A stretch of 64,000 bases of DNA, taken from NCBI RefSeq assembly GCF_002879855.1, contig NZ_PNYB01000003.1:186001-250000 (forward strand). Reading direction: 5' to 3'. A program made the translations under genes and the position numbers. Of the stretch, positions 9,070 to 17,202 are shown piece by piece. Source of the DNA: Trinickia soli. Its GTDB lineage: Bacteria; Pseudomonadota; Gammaproteobacteria; Burkholderiales; Burkholderiaceae. The first letter of the stretch is position 1. Each line of letters starts with the position of its first letter. The notes below the pieces were generated by a model. That model saw only the letters and a list, made by a program, of their open reading frames with translations, made no database searches and was not told the origin of the DNA.

Positions 9070-10100
9070 CAACAGCGGTTCAACGGCGAGAAACGATTCT
9101 CGTCACAGGGGGCGCGGGCTTCGTCGGCTCGCATACGGTGGTCGAATTGATGGCGAAGGGCTACGAAGTCGTCATCGTCGACAATCTCGTCAACAGCAAA
9201 CGCGAAGCCGTGCGCCGCGTCGAGCAGATCGTCGGCCGTGAAGTGCCGTTCTATGACATCGACGTGCGCGACGAAGCCGCACTCGCGAAGGTGTTCGATG
9301 CGCATCCTATCGGCGCGGCGATGCATTTCGCGGCGCTCAAGTCGGTCGGAGAGTCCGTCGCTCGGCCGATTGCGTACTACCGCAACAACCTGGACAGCTT
9401 GCTCGTCCTGTTGGACGCCATGCGGGAACGAGACATCAAGAAGTTCATCTTCAGTTCGTCGGCGACCGTCTACGGCATGCCGGAGCGCTCACCTGTCGAC
9501 GAATCGTTTCCGCTTTCGGCAACGAATCCCTATGGGCAATCGAAGGTCATCGCCGAGCAGATATTGCGCGATGTCGAGCGCGCCGACCCGAGTTGGCGCA
9601 TCGCGACACTGCGTTATTTCAATCCGGTCGGCGCGCATGAGAGCGGGCTCATCGGGGAGGATCCAGCGGGTGTGCCGAATAATCTGATGCCGTATGTGGC
9701 GCAGGTTGCGGTGGGGAAGCTCGAGAAGCTGCGGGTGTTTGGCGGCGATTACGCCACGCCGGACGGCACGGGCGTGCGTGACTACATTCACGTCGTCGAT
9801 CTGGCGCGCGGACACACGGCAGCGCTCGATGCGCTCGGTTCGCGCGATGCCAGCCTTGTCGTCAATCTGGGGACCGGGCGCGGGTATTCGGTACTCGAAG
9901 TCGTGCGTGCGTTTGAAGCAGCGTCGGGTAAGAAGGTGCCGTATGAGATCGTGGCGCCACGGCCCGGTGACGTGGCCGAGTGCTATGCCAATATCGACGC
10001 CGCCGAGAAGCTACTGGGCTGGCGTGCGCAGTATGGATTGGAACGGATGTGCGCGGATCATTGGCGCTGGCAGGAGATGAATCCGCGGGGGTTTGCGTAG
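9066..10100 (+). CDS. galE: UDP-glucose 4-epimerase
   Basis: This extended short-chain dehydrogenase of 344 residues interconverts UDP-Glc and UDP-Gal. It shows the Rossmann motif GGAGFVGSH, the catalytic Ser segment FSSSATVYG and the Tyr-Lys pair in YGQSK. Other GalE landmarks include MHFAALKSVGES and PYGQSKVIAEQ. It is the last gene of the flippase-GT2-GT4-galE operon and is translationally coupled to the GT4. It converges with the repeat-protein gene across a 91-nt gap, in which I see no clear intrinsic terminator. Confidence 0.94.
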   Translation: MTTAVQRRETILVTGGAGFVGSHTVVELMAKGYEVVIVDNLVNSKREAVRRVEQIVGREVPFYDIDVRDEAALAKVFDAHPIGAAMHFAALKSVGESVARPIAYYRNNLDSLLVLLDAMRERDIKKFIFSSSATVYGMPERSPVDESFPLSATNPYGQSKVIAEQILRDVERADPSWRIATLRYFNPVGAHESGLIGEDPAGVPNNLMPYVAQVAVGKLEKLRVFGGDYATPDGTGVRDYIHVVDLARGHTAALDALGSRDASLVVNLGTGRGYSVLEVVRAFEAASGKKVPYEIVAPRPGDVAECYANIDAAEKLLGWRAQYGLERMCADHWRWQEMNPRGFA

Positions 10101-10191
10101 GGGTCGCGGGTCGTCCCGGGATGCAGTAGCCGCTTCGGGGGTCGGTTGCACTCGGGACGCCTGCTTGCTCGTTCGCGATTTGTCGTGCGGG

Positions 10192-13100
10192 TCAGTGCGC
10201 GGCAGCGGCTAACAGCAATTCCTCCCGGGACTCGGCGCTTGCCACGGTGAGATCGCCCATCGCGCCGACATCGAAAGCCGCCATGGCCGAGATGAGAAGT
10301 TGCAGTTGATAATCGATGACGCCCGAAGCAGACGACGCGGCCGACGCTGTCGAGACAAACGGCCGATCGGCCGTACTCAGGGTGTGCGGCTCACCGGGCG
10401 CAAGCTGTGCAAACGATATTTCGTCGTCATTGCCACCGACGGTGCCTCCGGTCGGGTCGAAACCTCCCGTTGGGTCCGTGCTTCCCGTTGGGTCTGTGCT
10501 TCCCGTTGGGTCTGTGCTTCCCGTTGGGTCTGTGCTTCCCGTTGGGTCTGTGCTTCCCGTTGGGTCTGTGCTTCCCGTTGGGTCCGTGCTGCCCGTTGGA
10601 TCGGTGCTGCCCCCGGCCGAGCCGCTTCCGGTATCGTCGTAAAGGCTGATACCACCGCTTGTATCAACAAAATATGTGTCGCCGTCAGTGACCGCCGTGC
10701 CATTCAACATGTCGCCACTGCCGCTGATCGAGATATGATCGCCGTCTGCGGCATTGATTTCATCGCCCGAGCCGTCGACAGTACAGGTCGCGTCGCCTAA
10801 AAGATCGATAGCGCTGCTCGTTGCATCGACGGTATCCGAAGCACCGTCCACCGTTATCGTGTCACCTGATTCGCCGTAAATCACATCGTTAGAACCCTCC
10901 ACGGTCATCGACGCGTCACTGTACAGATAGACATTTTCGTTCGATCCATACGTCGTATCGGACTGACCGTTGATCGAAATAGTGTCGCCCGATTGCCCGT
11001 CGAGCACATCATTCGATCCGTTCACCGTGATCGACGCATCCTGATACAGGGAGACGGCGTCGCCCGATCCATCGATTGTGTCCGATTGTCCGTTGACCGA
11101 GATCGTGTCGCCCGATTGCCCGTCGACCACGTCGCTAGAGCCGTTGACGGTCAGCGACGAATTGCCGTAGAGATAGATGTTCTCGCTCGATCCCAAGGCT
11201 GTATCGTACTGGCCGTTGACCGAGATCGTGTCGCCCGACTGGCCGTCGATCACATCGTTCGATCCGTTTGCCGTGATCGACGTATTTTGATAGAGCGAAA
11301 GCGTGTCGCCCGATGCGTCGATCGTGTCCGATTGCCCATTGATCGATATCGTGTCGCTCGATTGGCCGTTGACCACGTCGCTCGAACCGTTGACGGTCAG
11401 CGACGAATTGCCGTAGAGATAGATGTTCTCGCTCGATCCCAAGGCCGTGTCGCACTGGCCGTTGACCGAAATCGTGTCGCCCGACTGGCCGTCGATCACA
11501 TCGTTCGATCCGTTTGCCGTGATCGACGCGTTTTGATAGAGCGAGAGCGTGTCCCCCGATGCATCGACTGTGTCCGTTTGGCCGTTGATCGAGATCGTGT
11601 CGCCCGATTGCCCGTTGACCACGTCGCTCGAGCCGTTCACGCTTATCGACGAGTTGCCATAGAGGAAGATGTTGTCGCTCGATCCATATGCTGTGTCGTA
11701 CTGGCCGTTGACCGAAATCGTGTCGCCCGACTGGCCGTCGATCACATCGTTCGATCCGTTTGCCGTGATCGACGCATTTTGATAGAGCGAGAGCGTGTCG
11801 CCCGATGCGTCGACTGTGTCCGTTTGGCCATTGATCGAGATCGTGTCGCCCGATTGGCCACTGACCAGATCGCTCGAACCGTTGACGGTCAGCGACGAAT
11901 TGCCGTAGAGATAGATGTTCTCGCTCGCTCCCAAGGCCGTGTCGTACTGGCCGTTGACCGAAATCGTGTCGCCCGACTGGCCGTCGATCACATCGTTCGA
12001 TCCGTTTGCGGTAATCGACGCGTTTTGATAGAGCGAGAGCGTGTCGCCCGATGCGTCGATTGTGTCCAATTGTCCGTTGACTGAAATGGTGTCGCCCGAT
12101 TGGCCATCGATCACATCGTTCGATCCGTTTGCCGTAATCGACGCGTTTTGATAGAGCGAGAGCGTGTCGCCCGATGCGTCGATCGTGTCCAATTGTCCGT
12201 TGACTGAAATGGTGTCGCCCGACTGGCCGTTGACCACATCGCTCGAACCGTTCACGGTCACCGACGCGTTGCTGTACAGGTCGATAGAGTCGCCCGAGCC
12301 GTTCGTCGTATTCGACTGTCCGTTGATGGAGACCGTGTCGTTCGACTGACCGTCAATCACGTCGTTCGAGCCGTTCACCGTCGTGGACGCGCCTTGATAC
12401 AGCGCGACAGTGTCACCCGAAGCATCGATCGTGTCGGTTTGCCCGTTGATTGAAATCGTGTCGCCTGACTGGCCATTGACCACATCGTTCGAACCGATGA
12501 CAGCCGCGGACACTCCGCCCGATACATTGATGCAACTTCCAGACGTATTCGCTGTGCTGTTATTTCCTTGGAGACTGATAAAGGTGCCCGATGCCGCGTT
12601 AATCAAATCGTTGCTTCCAGCTGTGCAGACGAACTCACTTCCGCTCGTCGAATCGGTGGGCTTGACCGTATAAGCTTCAGATGAACCAGCAATGTACACT
12701 TCGGCCACGGCATTGTTCTGAGAATCTGTGAACCTGGCGGAATCGCTACCGTCTGGGTAAATCGTCATTTGAGTCGAGCTACCACCGCCTACCGCAGGGA
12801 ACGTCCATACGTTTTCTCCTCCGTTCGCCGACGAATCTAGCAGTCCGGTCGCGGTCGTTGCGCCCTGACTATAAGTGACGCCCGAAGCAAAGGAATAAAG
12901 CGTACTACCATCCATTTGCGTCGCAACCGCTTCGGGAACTTGCAACGAATAACCAGAGATCAGCCCATCGCTATCAAGAGCCGGAACGACCATGCCGCCG
13001 TTCAAAACAGTCTGTACGTTGGTTACAAAGCTGCTCGCAAAACTGGCCTGCTGATCGGAGGGCAAATTGTTGTAGTAAGAATTGACTAGATTTCGAATCG

Positions 13101-13593
13101 ACGTAATCGTATCCGCAAACGTGCTGCTATCCTTTGTCGCTACCCCTGCGACCAGGAATGCGGCCGCAGCCACACTCAACCCAATGGCAGCCGCAACCGA
13201 GCCTTCTGGGGTCCTCATTGCCTCGAGACTCAAAACGCTGCTTACGGTGCTCAGTAGCGTATTGTTTTGAAATCCGCCAGGGGTGTTAGCTTGGCCAGCC
13301 AGTGTCCCTAGATCGGCCGCGAGCCCAACCACTCCAGCTCCGAGCCCTATTTTTTTAACGAGGGCAGCAGCCTCGGGAGAGCTCCCCGCAAACTGTTGCA
13401 GCGTCTGCACGGTGGTTGCTCCAACTCCCGTCAGGCCGGCGGCACCATTTACTCCATTCAAAATCTTCTGTGTACCCGACGTATTAACCGCAACATTAAT
13501 CGAATTAAATGCATCTGTCGTACCTGTCGATGTACCAACGGCCTGCAGAAAAAGATCTTCCAATGCTTGTGCGATTGTTATTACCCCCGCCAT
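10192..13593 (-). CDS. Large tandem-repeat protein, probable type I secretion cargo (putative surface solenoid protein)
   Basis: The 1133-residue acidic, Cys-poor protein has a conventional signal neither at its N-terminus nor as an RTX tract. Residues 1-324 are non-repetitive, with Gly/Ala-rich hydrophobic stretches near 82-100 and 132-152. Residues 325-980 are sixteen tandem units of exactly 41 residues with a core like [11 protein letters not shown]. Each unit divides into five steps of 8-9 residues carrying Asp/Asn followed by a beta-branched residue, which suggests a beta-solenoid. Residues 996-1043 are eight STDPTG linkers. The C-terminus contains [12 protein letters not shown], a pattern I associate with other type I secreted repeat proteins. 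ATG 13593 has AGAGG seven bases upstream and overrides an in-frame TTG at 13599. It ends an operon with a complete exporter. Adhesin, matrix or surface-layer roles are guesses. Confidence 0.75.
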   Translation of the reverse strand: MAGVITIAQALEDLFLQAVGTSTGTTDAFNSINVAVNTSGTQKILNGVNGAAGLTGVGATTVQTLQQFAGSSPEAAALVKKIGLGAGVVGLAADLGTLAGQANTPGGFQNNTLLSTVSSVLSLEAMRTPEGSVAAAIGLSVAAAAFLVAGVATKDSSTFADTITSIRNLVNSYYNNLPSDQQASFASSFVTNVQTVLNGGMVVPALDSDGLISGYSLQVPEAVATQMDGSTLYSFASGVTYSQGATTATGLLDSSANGGENVWTFPAVGGGSSTQMTIYPDGSDSARFTDSQNNAVAEVYIAGSSEAYTVKPTDSTSGSEFVCTAGSNDLINAASGTFISLQGNNSTANTSGSCINVSGGVSAAVIGSNDVVNGQSGDTISINGQTDTIDASGDTVALYQGASTTVNGSNDVIDGQSNDTVSINGQSNTTNGSGDSIDLYSNASVTVNGSSDVVNGQSGDTISVNGQLDTIDASGDTLSLYQNASITANGSNDVIDGQSGDTISVNGQLDTIDASGDTLSLYQNASITANGSNDVIDGQSGDTISVNGQYDTALGASENIYLYGNSSLTVNGSSDLVSGQSGDTISINGQTDTVDASGDTLSLYQNASITANGSNDVIDGQSGDTISVNGQYDTAYGSSDNIFLYGNSSISVNGSSDVVNGQSGDTISINGQTDTVDASGDTLSLYQNASITANGSNDVIDGQSGDTISVNGQCDTALGSSENIYLYGNSSLTVNGSSDVVNGQSSDTISINGQSDTIDASGDTLSLYQNTSITANGSNDVIDGQSGDTISVNGQYDTALGSSENIYLYGNSSLTVNGSSDVVDGQSGDTISVNGQSDTIDGSGDAVSLYQDASITVNGSNDVLDGQSGDTISINGQSDTTYGSNENVYLYSDASMTVEGSNDVIYGESGDTITVDGASDTVDATSSAIDLLGDATCTVDGSGDEINAADGDHISISGSGDMLNGTAVTDGDTYFVDTSGGISLYDDTGSGSAGGSTDPTGSTDPTGSTDPTGSTDPTGSTDPTGSTDPTGSTDPTGSTDPTGGFDPTGGTVGGNDDEISFAQLAPGEPHTLSTADRPFVSTASAASSASGVIDYQLQLLISAMAAFDVGAMGDLTVASAESREELLLAAAAH
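10465..10608 (-). repeat. 18-bp tandem repeat, 8 copies (STDPTG linker)
   Basis: Eight near-identical 18-bp units encode eight STDPTG hexapeptides just before the C-terminal region of the repeat protein. The units differ by single transitions (ggtccg versus ggtctg) mainly at the array edges, as expected for slippage or unequal exchange. Copy-number change would stay in frame. Confidence 0.95.
10654..12621 (-). repeat. Sixteen tandem 123-bp coding units (41 aa each), partly a 246-bp higher-order repeat
   Basis: Unit starts fall at every 41st residue without a single insertion or deletion (residues 325, 366, 407 and so on to 940), giving 16 x 123 = 1968 bp. In the middle the units alternate between a type with [16 protein letters not shown] and a type with [16 protein letters not shown], forming a 246-bp higher-order repeat of four to five copies with near-identical DNA. 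Edge units are more diverged, especially the first and last two. One central unit has Cys where its sisters have Tyr (QCDTAL). Confidence 0.95.
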
Positions 13594-13595
13594 AA

Positions 13596-14186
13596 TCAAA
13601 CCTCTACAGATAGATTGCGCTTAACTTCAAACAAGAAATAAATTGAAATAATCCAAATCGCAGCAGTCAGAACAGCAAAAAAAATCGACAACCGACGCAT
13701 CGATTTAATCATCGATCGAAGTTTAAGCATTGACCGCTCCGGCGTCAGGAGCAAACGGCCGTCGGGCGCCTTTATCAGAGTGGGCCAGAAATATCCTCGC
13801 CCATCCTCGCGCAAAAACCCTTCGACGTAGACGCGCGGTGCAGGGTCTCCCTGTAACATATCGATATCGTGACGAAGCGTTGTACCGCGCTCCATGTTGT
13901 AAGCATGCCCGTCATCGGTCACGAGCGAGACGTAAGAAGCCTGACCGCGGGTCACTTGGACGAACGTCCCGGTTGCGCGGATAAGCGGCACTTGAGGTGG
14001 AACTCCCCCGGACACGGTTGCGATTTGTTTCCAGCTAACAGGCCCGAGGCCAATCGGAACCGCTATGGCACATACCAGGACGGTCGATTTCCATTGAGGG
14101 TATCTTCCGATTGCCGGCGCCTTACCGATCAATAATATTTTGAAAGCGATAAACCAGCTAATATGCTTTTTTTCGAAACAAGTCAT
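13596..14186 (-). CDS. Two-TM inner-membrane protein of unknown function, coupled to the repeat-protein gene
   Basis: The 196-residue product starts at ATG 14186 with GGTGA six bases upstream. It has a hydrophobic segment at about residues 36-52 and another at about 167-187, with a charged region of about 110 residues between them that is probably periplasmic. That region contains [11 protein letters not shown] and [16 protein letters not shown] recognise no family. Its TGA ends two bases before the ATG of the repeat protein, so translation of the two is probably coupled. The position between tolC and the cargo gene suggests an accessory role in export, retention or release of the repeat protein. 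The DNA here is visibly more AT-rich than the flanking exporter genes. Confidence 0.7.
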   Translation of the reverse strand: MTCFEKKHISWFIAFKILLIGKAPAIGRYPQWKSTVLVCAIAVPIGLGPVSWKQIATVSGGVPPQVPLIRATGTFVQVTRGQASYVSLVTDDGHAYNMERGTTLRHDIDMLQGDPAPRVYVEGFLREDGRGYFWPTLIKAPDGRLLLTPERSMLKLRSMIKSMRRLSIFFAVLTAAIWIISIYFLFEVKRNLSVEV

Positions 14187-14233
14187 TGAAATTCACCATT
14201 AAATTTTGCGCAAACCATTAACTTTAATCGCTG

Positions 14234-14253
14234 AGCGTTTTTATATAAACGCT
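14234..14253. other. Short AT-rich palindrome between tolC and the small membrane protein gene
   Basis: A 7-bp perfect inverted repeat (agcgttt / aaacgct) flanks a 6-base AT loop, within a 102-nt AT-rich gap. It has no downstream T-run on either strand, so it is more like an operator or RNA hairpin than a classical terminator. Confidence 0.4.
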
Positions 14254-14288
14254 AATTGTTGCGAGCGATTCGTATATTGCCATCCCTA

Positions 14289-15776
14289 TCAATGATCGGG
14301 CAAAAGATTCCACATCCCCAACTTGCCCAGCTTCGCAGCCAACTGCAACCGTTCCGAGCGCCAATCCGTGAGCGCGCCAATCCGTTGCCGCTTCGCCCCA
14401 GCGAGCGATGATTGCGCGTTGAGCAGCTCGAGAATGCCGCCGACGCCGATCTCATAGCGCCGCTGCGCTGCGGCGTACGACTTCTGTGCCACATCGAGCA
14501 ACGTCGCGCTGTTCGCCACGTTTTTGCCGGCGGCCTGCAGCGCTTGATAACTCGTCCACACATCGAGGCCGACCTGCTGTCTGGCCTCTTCAAGCATGTC
14601 ACCCTGCTTTTCCGCCTCGGCCTGCGCCTGATGAATGTCATAGGCGCGCCCAAACCCTTCGAAGAACGGGATCGTCACCTGAATGCCGAGATACCATTCG
14701 CGCGTTGCTGCCGGTGTTTGCGGCACGCCGAGTTGCAGCGACGTCGGCTGATTGTTCCAACTGTATTTGGCGACGAAGCTGACCTTGGGCAGACCCTCGG
14801 CCCTCGTTTGCCGCACTTTCGCCTGTGCGGCCTCAAGCTCCGCTTCGGCGGCCGCCACGCTAGGATGAAACCGCTTGGCGTCATTGATCAAATCGGCCAC
14901 CGATTCATCGAACTGCGCATCGGGCGCCACGCCGTCCGCTACGTCCGGCAAAGCGAGCGATGCATACGGCTCGACGCTCATATCCGCCGCGAGCGTCCCG
15001 AGCGCGGTTTGCCAATCGCGCTCGGCTTTGGTCCTCTCGACCACAGCATTCGCCCACGATGTCTGCGCCTGCAGTTGATCGCTGATCGGCGCCGCGCCAT
15101 GATCGACGCGCATCGTCGCCGCTTTCAGGCTGGCAGCGGAGGTTGCTTCGACTTCCTTCGCCGTGATGAATGCGCCTTGCGCCGCTTGCGCCGCGTAGTA
15201 GTCTCTGGCGACGGTCGCGAATACCGCTTGCAGCGTCGCATTTTCGGTCGCGCGCGCCGCAGCCAACAACGCGTTCGCATTGGCGAGGGCGGCTTTGCGG
15301 CCGCCGAAGTCGTAAAGCACCCAGCTCAGCGAAATGCTTTCATTGCGGAGCACGCTATTTCGATAAGTCGAATCGAACTGCGGAAATCCGCTGATGCCTT
15401 CTTTCGTCTCATCGCGCGTGCCTTGCCAGTTACCTGTGACCTGCGGCAGATACGCCGAGCGCCCCTTGCCGACAGCGGCCGCGGCGGCCTTCACATCAGC
15501 CCAGGCTTCGCGCGTCTTCGGGTTTTTGCAAAGTGCCCGCTCAACCGCTTCCTGCAGGCGGAGCGGAGTCCCCATTGCATTGAACGCGCACGAGCCGAGC
15601 ACTGCATCACCGCCCATCGACGCAGCCGGCGTTGCGGGAATCGCATGCTCAGCAAACAATGGATCAAACGCATGTGCGGGCTCGATAATGCAGAGCAAGC
15701 CAGCCCACACCGAACAAACCGCTGGCCATCGCGAGCAAATACGCATGAGCTTGGACCGCCACCGGCTATCGTTCAC
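14289..15776 (-). CDS. TolC-family outer-membrane channel of a type I secretion system
   Basis: The 495-residue product has a cleavable signal (hydrophobic WAGLLCII followed by EPAHA) and two TolC-like halves of long alpha-helical and strand segments, such as SWVLYDFGGRKAALANANAL and VTIPFFEGFGRAYDIHQAQA. It would form the outer-membrane tunnel joined to the HlyD/ABC pair. I use GTG 15776 because GAGGAGAG lies seven bases upstream. The alternative ATG at 15746 has only a weak site. The start lies inside the 3' end of hlyD (11-nt overlap), so translation is coupled. Family length is normal. Confidence 0.92.
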   Translation of the reverse strand: MNDSRWRSKLMRICSRWPAVCSVWAGLLCIIEPAHAFDPLFAEHAIPATPAASMGGDAVLGSCAFNAMGTPLRLQEAVERALCKNPKTREAWADVKAAAAAVGKGRSAYLPQVTGNWQGTRDETKEGISGFPQFDSTYRNSVLRNESISLSWVLYDFGGRKAALANANALLAAARATENATLQAVFATVARDYYAAQAAQGAFITAKEVEATSAASLKAATMRVDHGAAPISDQLQAQTSWANAVVERTKAERDWQTALGTLAADMSVEPYASLALPDVADGVAPDAQFDESVADLINDAKRFHPSVAAAEAELEAAQAKVRQTRAEGLPKVSFVAKYSWNNQPTSLQLGVPQTPAATREWYLGIQVTIPFFEGFGRAYDIHQAQAEAEKQGDMLEEARQQVGLDVWTSYQALQAAGKNVANSATLLDVAQKSYAAAQRRYEIGVGGILELLNAQSSLAGAKRQRIGALTDWRSERLQLAAKLGKLGMWNLLPDH

Positions 15777-17193
15777 GCAAGCTCTCCTCTCTGGCCGCCG
15801 TCACAGGATCCAGGAAGTAATGGGCCACGCTGCGCGAACCTGTTTTGATTTCAGCCGTTACCTCCATGCCCGGCGTCAGGCTTATCCATTGACCGTTGGC
15901 CAGGATTCGGTTCGTCGGTAATCGGACGCGCGCAATGAACGTCAAACCCTGTTTCTTGTCTTGAACGGCATCGTTAGGTACCTCGATGACTTGTCCTTTC
16001 AAATAGCCGTAGCGCGTGTACGGAAACGCGTCGATCTTCACGACCGCCGTCTGCCCCAGTTTCACAAAGCCGATATCTTTGTTCTCGATGCTCGCCTCGA
16101 CTTCCACCGAGTCGTCGGGCACGACCTCCATCAACGATTGCGCAGTAGTCACGACGCCGCCGAGGGTATGCACGGCCAGCTGCTGCACGGTCCCCCCCAC
16201 CGGACTCGTCAGGCTCATAAGCTTTCGTCGTGTCACGGCCTTCGTTTCGTCGTTGGTGCTCTGTTGCAGCTGCTGCGTAGCCTTGTCCAATTCGTCAAGC
16301 TGCGTGCGGCGAAACTCTGACATCGTCGCGGCAATATTGGCGCGCTGCTCGGTGATACCCGCGATCAATTCCCGCGCATGACTTTGCTGCGCCGCCAAGT
16401 CATGCTCCTTTTGCAGCGCGGCCTGCTCCTTGTCAAGGTAGTCCGTTTGTGCGACATATTTGTCTTTCGCAAGCATGCGGTATTGATTGGCTTGTTCGCG
16501 TGCGAGCGGCGCGGTTGCGGCCAAGCTGGCGATTTGCTCACGCGTCGTAGCGAGCTCGGCTTCGCGCTTGCTCAATTCCGCGCGCGAACTCGCGAGCTTG
16601 TCCTCGTAGGCGCGATAAACGCCGTCGGCGAAATGTCGGGCCTCGTCCATCTCGTCGTGCGATGCGCCGCCGACCTCGGCAAGCACGGGATCGCCACCAC
16701 TCGTTTGCGCCGCCAACAATGCTCTCGCACGCGCGACGGCAAGCTCGGCGTCAAGCTTGGCCGCCTTCGCTTTGCTGGCATCGGCAGCCGACTGCGTCGG
16801 ATCGAGTTCGACCAGCAATTGCCCAGCGCTCACGCGTTGGCCATCGTGGATCAAAATGCGTCGAACCACGCCCGTGACCGCCGGCTGAATGATCTTCACG
16901 CGTTCATTCGGGATCAGTTTGCCTTTGGCCACGGCAACAATGTCGAGCTGCCCGAACGCCGCGATCAAGAGGGCAAGCAATGCCAGCACGACAATGATCC
17001 GCATCGTCCACTTCGGCGCGGGATGCACCGGCGTTTCGGCCAGCTCCAGGTTGGCCGGCAGAAAGGCGATCTCGTGCGCGGGGCGCGGCTCCGAATCCAG
17101 TTGCAGACGAATGGCCCACGCCATCTTCCAGACCGACATGTAACGGCGCATCAGGTCGGCGAGCGCCTGCATTCTGAGGAATTGGGTCGACAC
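15766..17193 (-). CDS. HlyD-family type I secretion periplasmic adaptor
   Basis: The 475-residue adaptor has a cytoplasmic N-terminal segment and one membrane anchor at about residues 63-82 (MRIIVVLALLALLIAAF). A lipoyl half follows (KIIQPAVTGVVRRILIHDGQ), then a long Glu/Ala/Gln-rich coiled coil at about residues 130-320, and a closing beta-barrel region with SPVGGTVQQLAVHTLGGVV. It bridges the ABC exporter and the TolC channel. The start is GTG 17193, nine bases after the ABC gene stop, with AGGCGGG upstream. An ATG at 17172 is possible. All features are normal for the family. Confidence 0.93.
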   Translation of the reverse strand: MSTQFLRMQALADLMRRYMSVWKMAWAIRLQLDSEPRPAHEIAFLPANLELAETPVHPAPKWTMRIIVVLALLALLIAAFGQLDIVAVAKGKLIPNERVKIIQPAVTGVVRRILIHDGQRVSAGQLLVELDPTQSAADASKAKAAKLDAELAVARARALLAAQTSGGDPVLAEVGGASHDEMDEARHFADGVYRAYEDKLASSRAELSKREAELATTREQIASLAATAPLAREQANQYRMLAKDKYVAQTDYLDKEQAALQKEHDLAAQQSHARELIAGITEQRANIAATMSEFRRTQLDELDKATQQLQQSTNDETKAVTRRKLMSLTSPVGGTVQQLAVHTLGGVVTTAQSLMEVVPDDSVEVEASIENKDIGFVKLGQTAVVKIDAFPYTRYGYLKGQVIEVPNDAVQDKKQGLTFIARVRLPTNRILANGQWISLTPGMEVTAEIKTGSRSVAHYFLDPVTAAREESLRER

Positions 17194-17202
17194 GCTGCCC
17201 GC

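Noticed and set aside
10993-12084. 363-residue plus-strand open frame with repeated VARLAVDH-type units
   Set aside because: It is the exact antisense of the 123-bp repeats of the minus-strand repeat protein; its periodicity is inherited and its Arg/Val-rich product has no start signals.
10654-12621. RTX calcium-binding repeats
   Set aside because: The GGxGxD nonapeptide is absent; the repeat is a 41-residue unit of 8-9-residue steps without the Gly-Gly pairs.
10465-12621. CRISPR-like array
   Set aside because: Units are contiguous coding repeats without unique spacers, and the frame stays open throughout.
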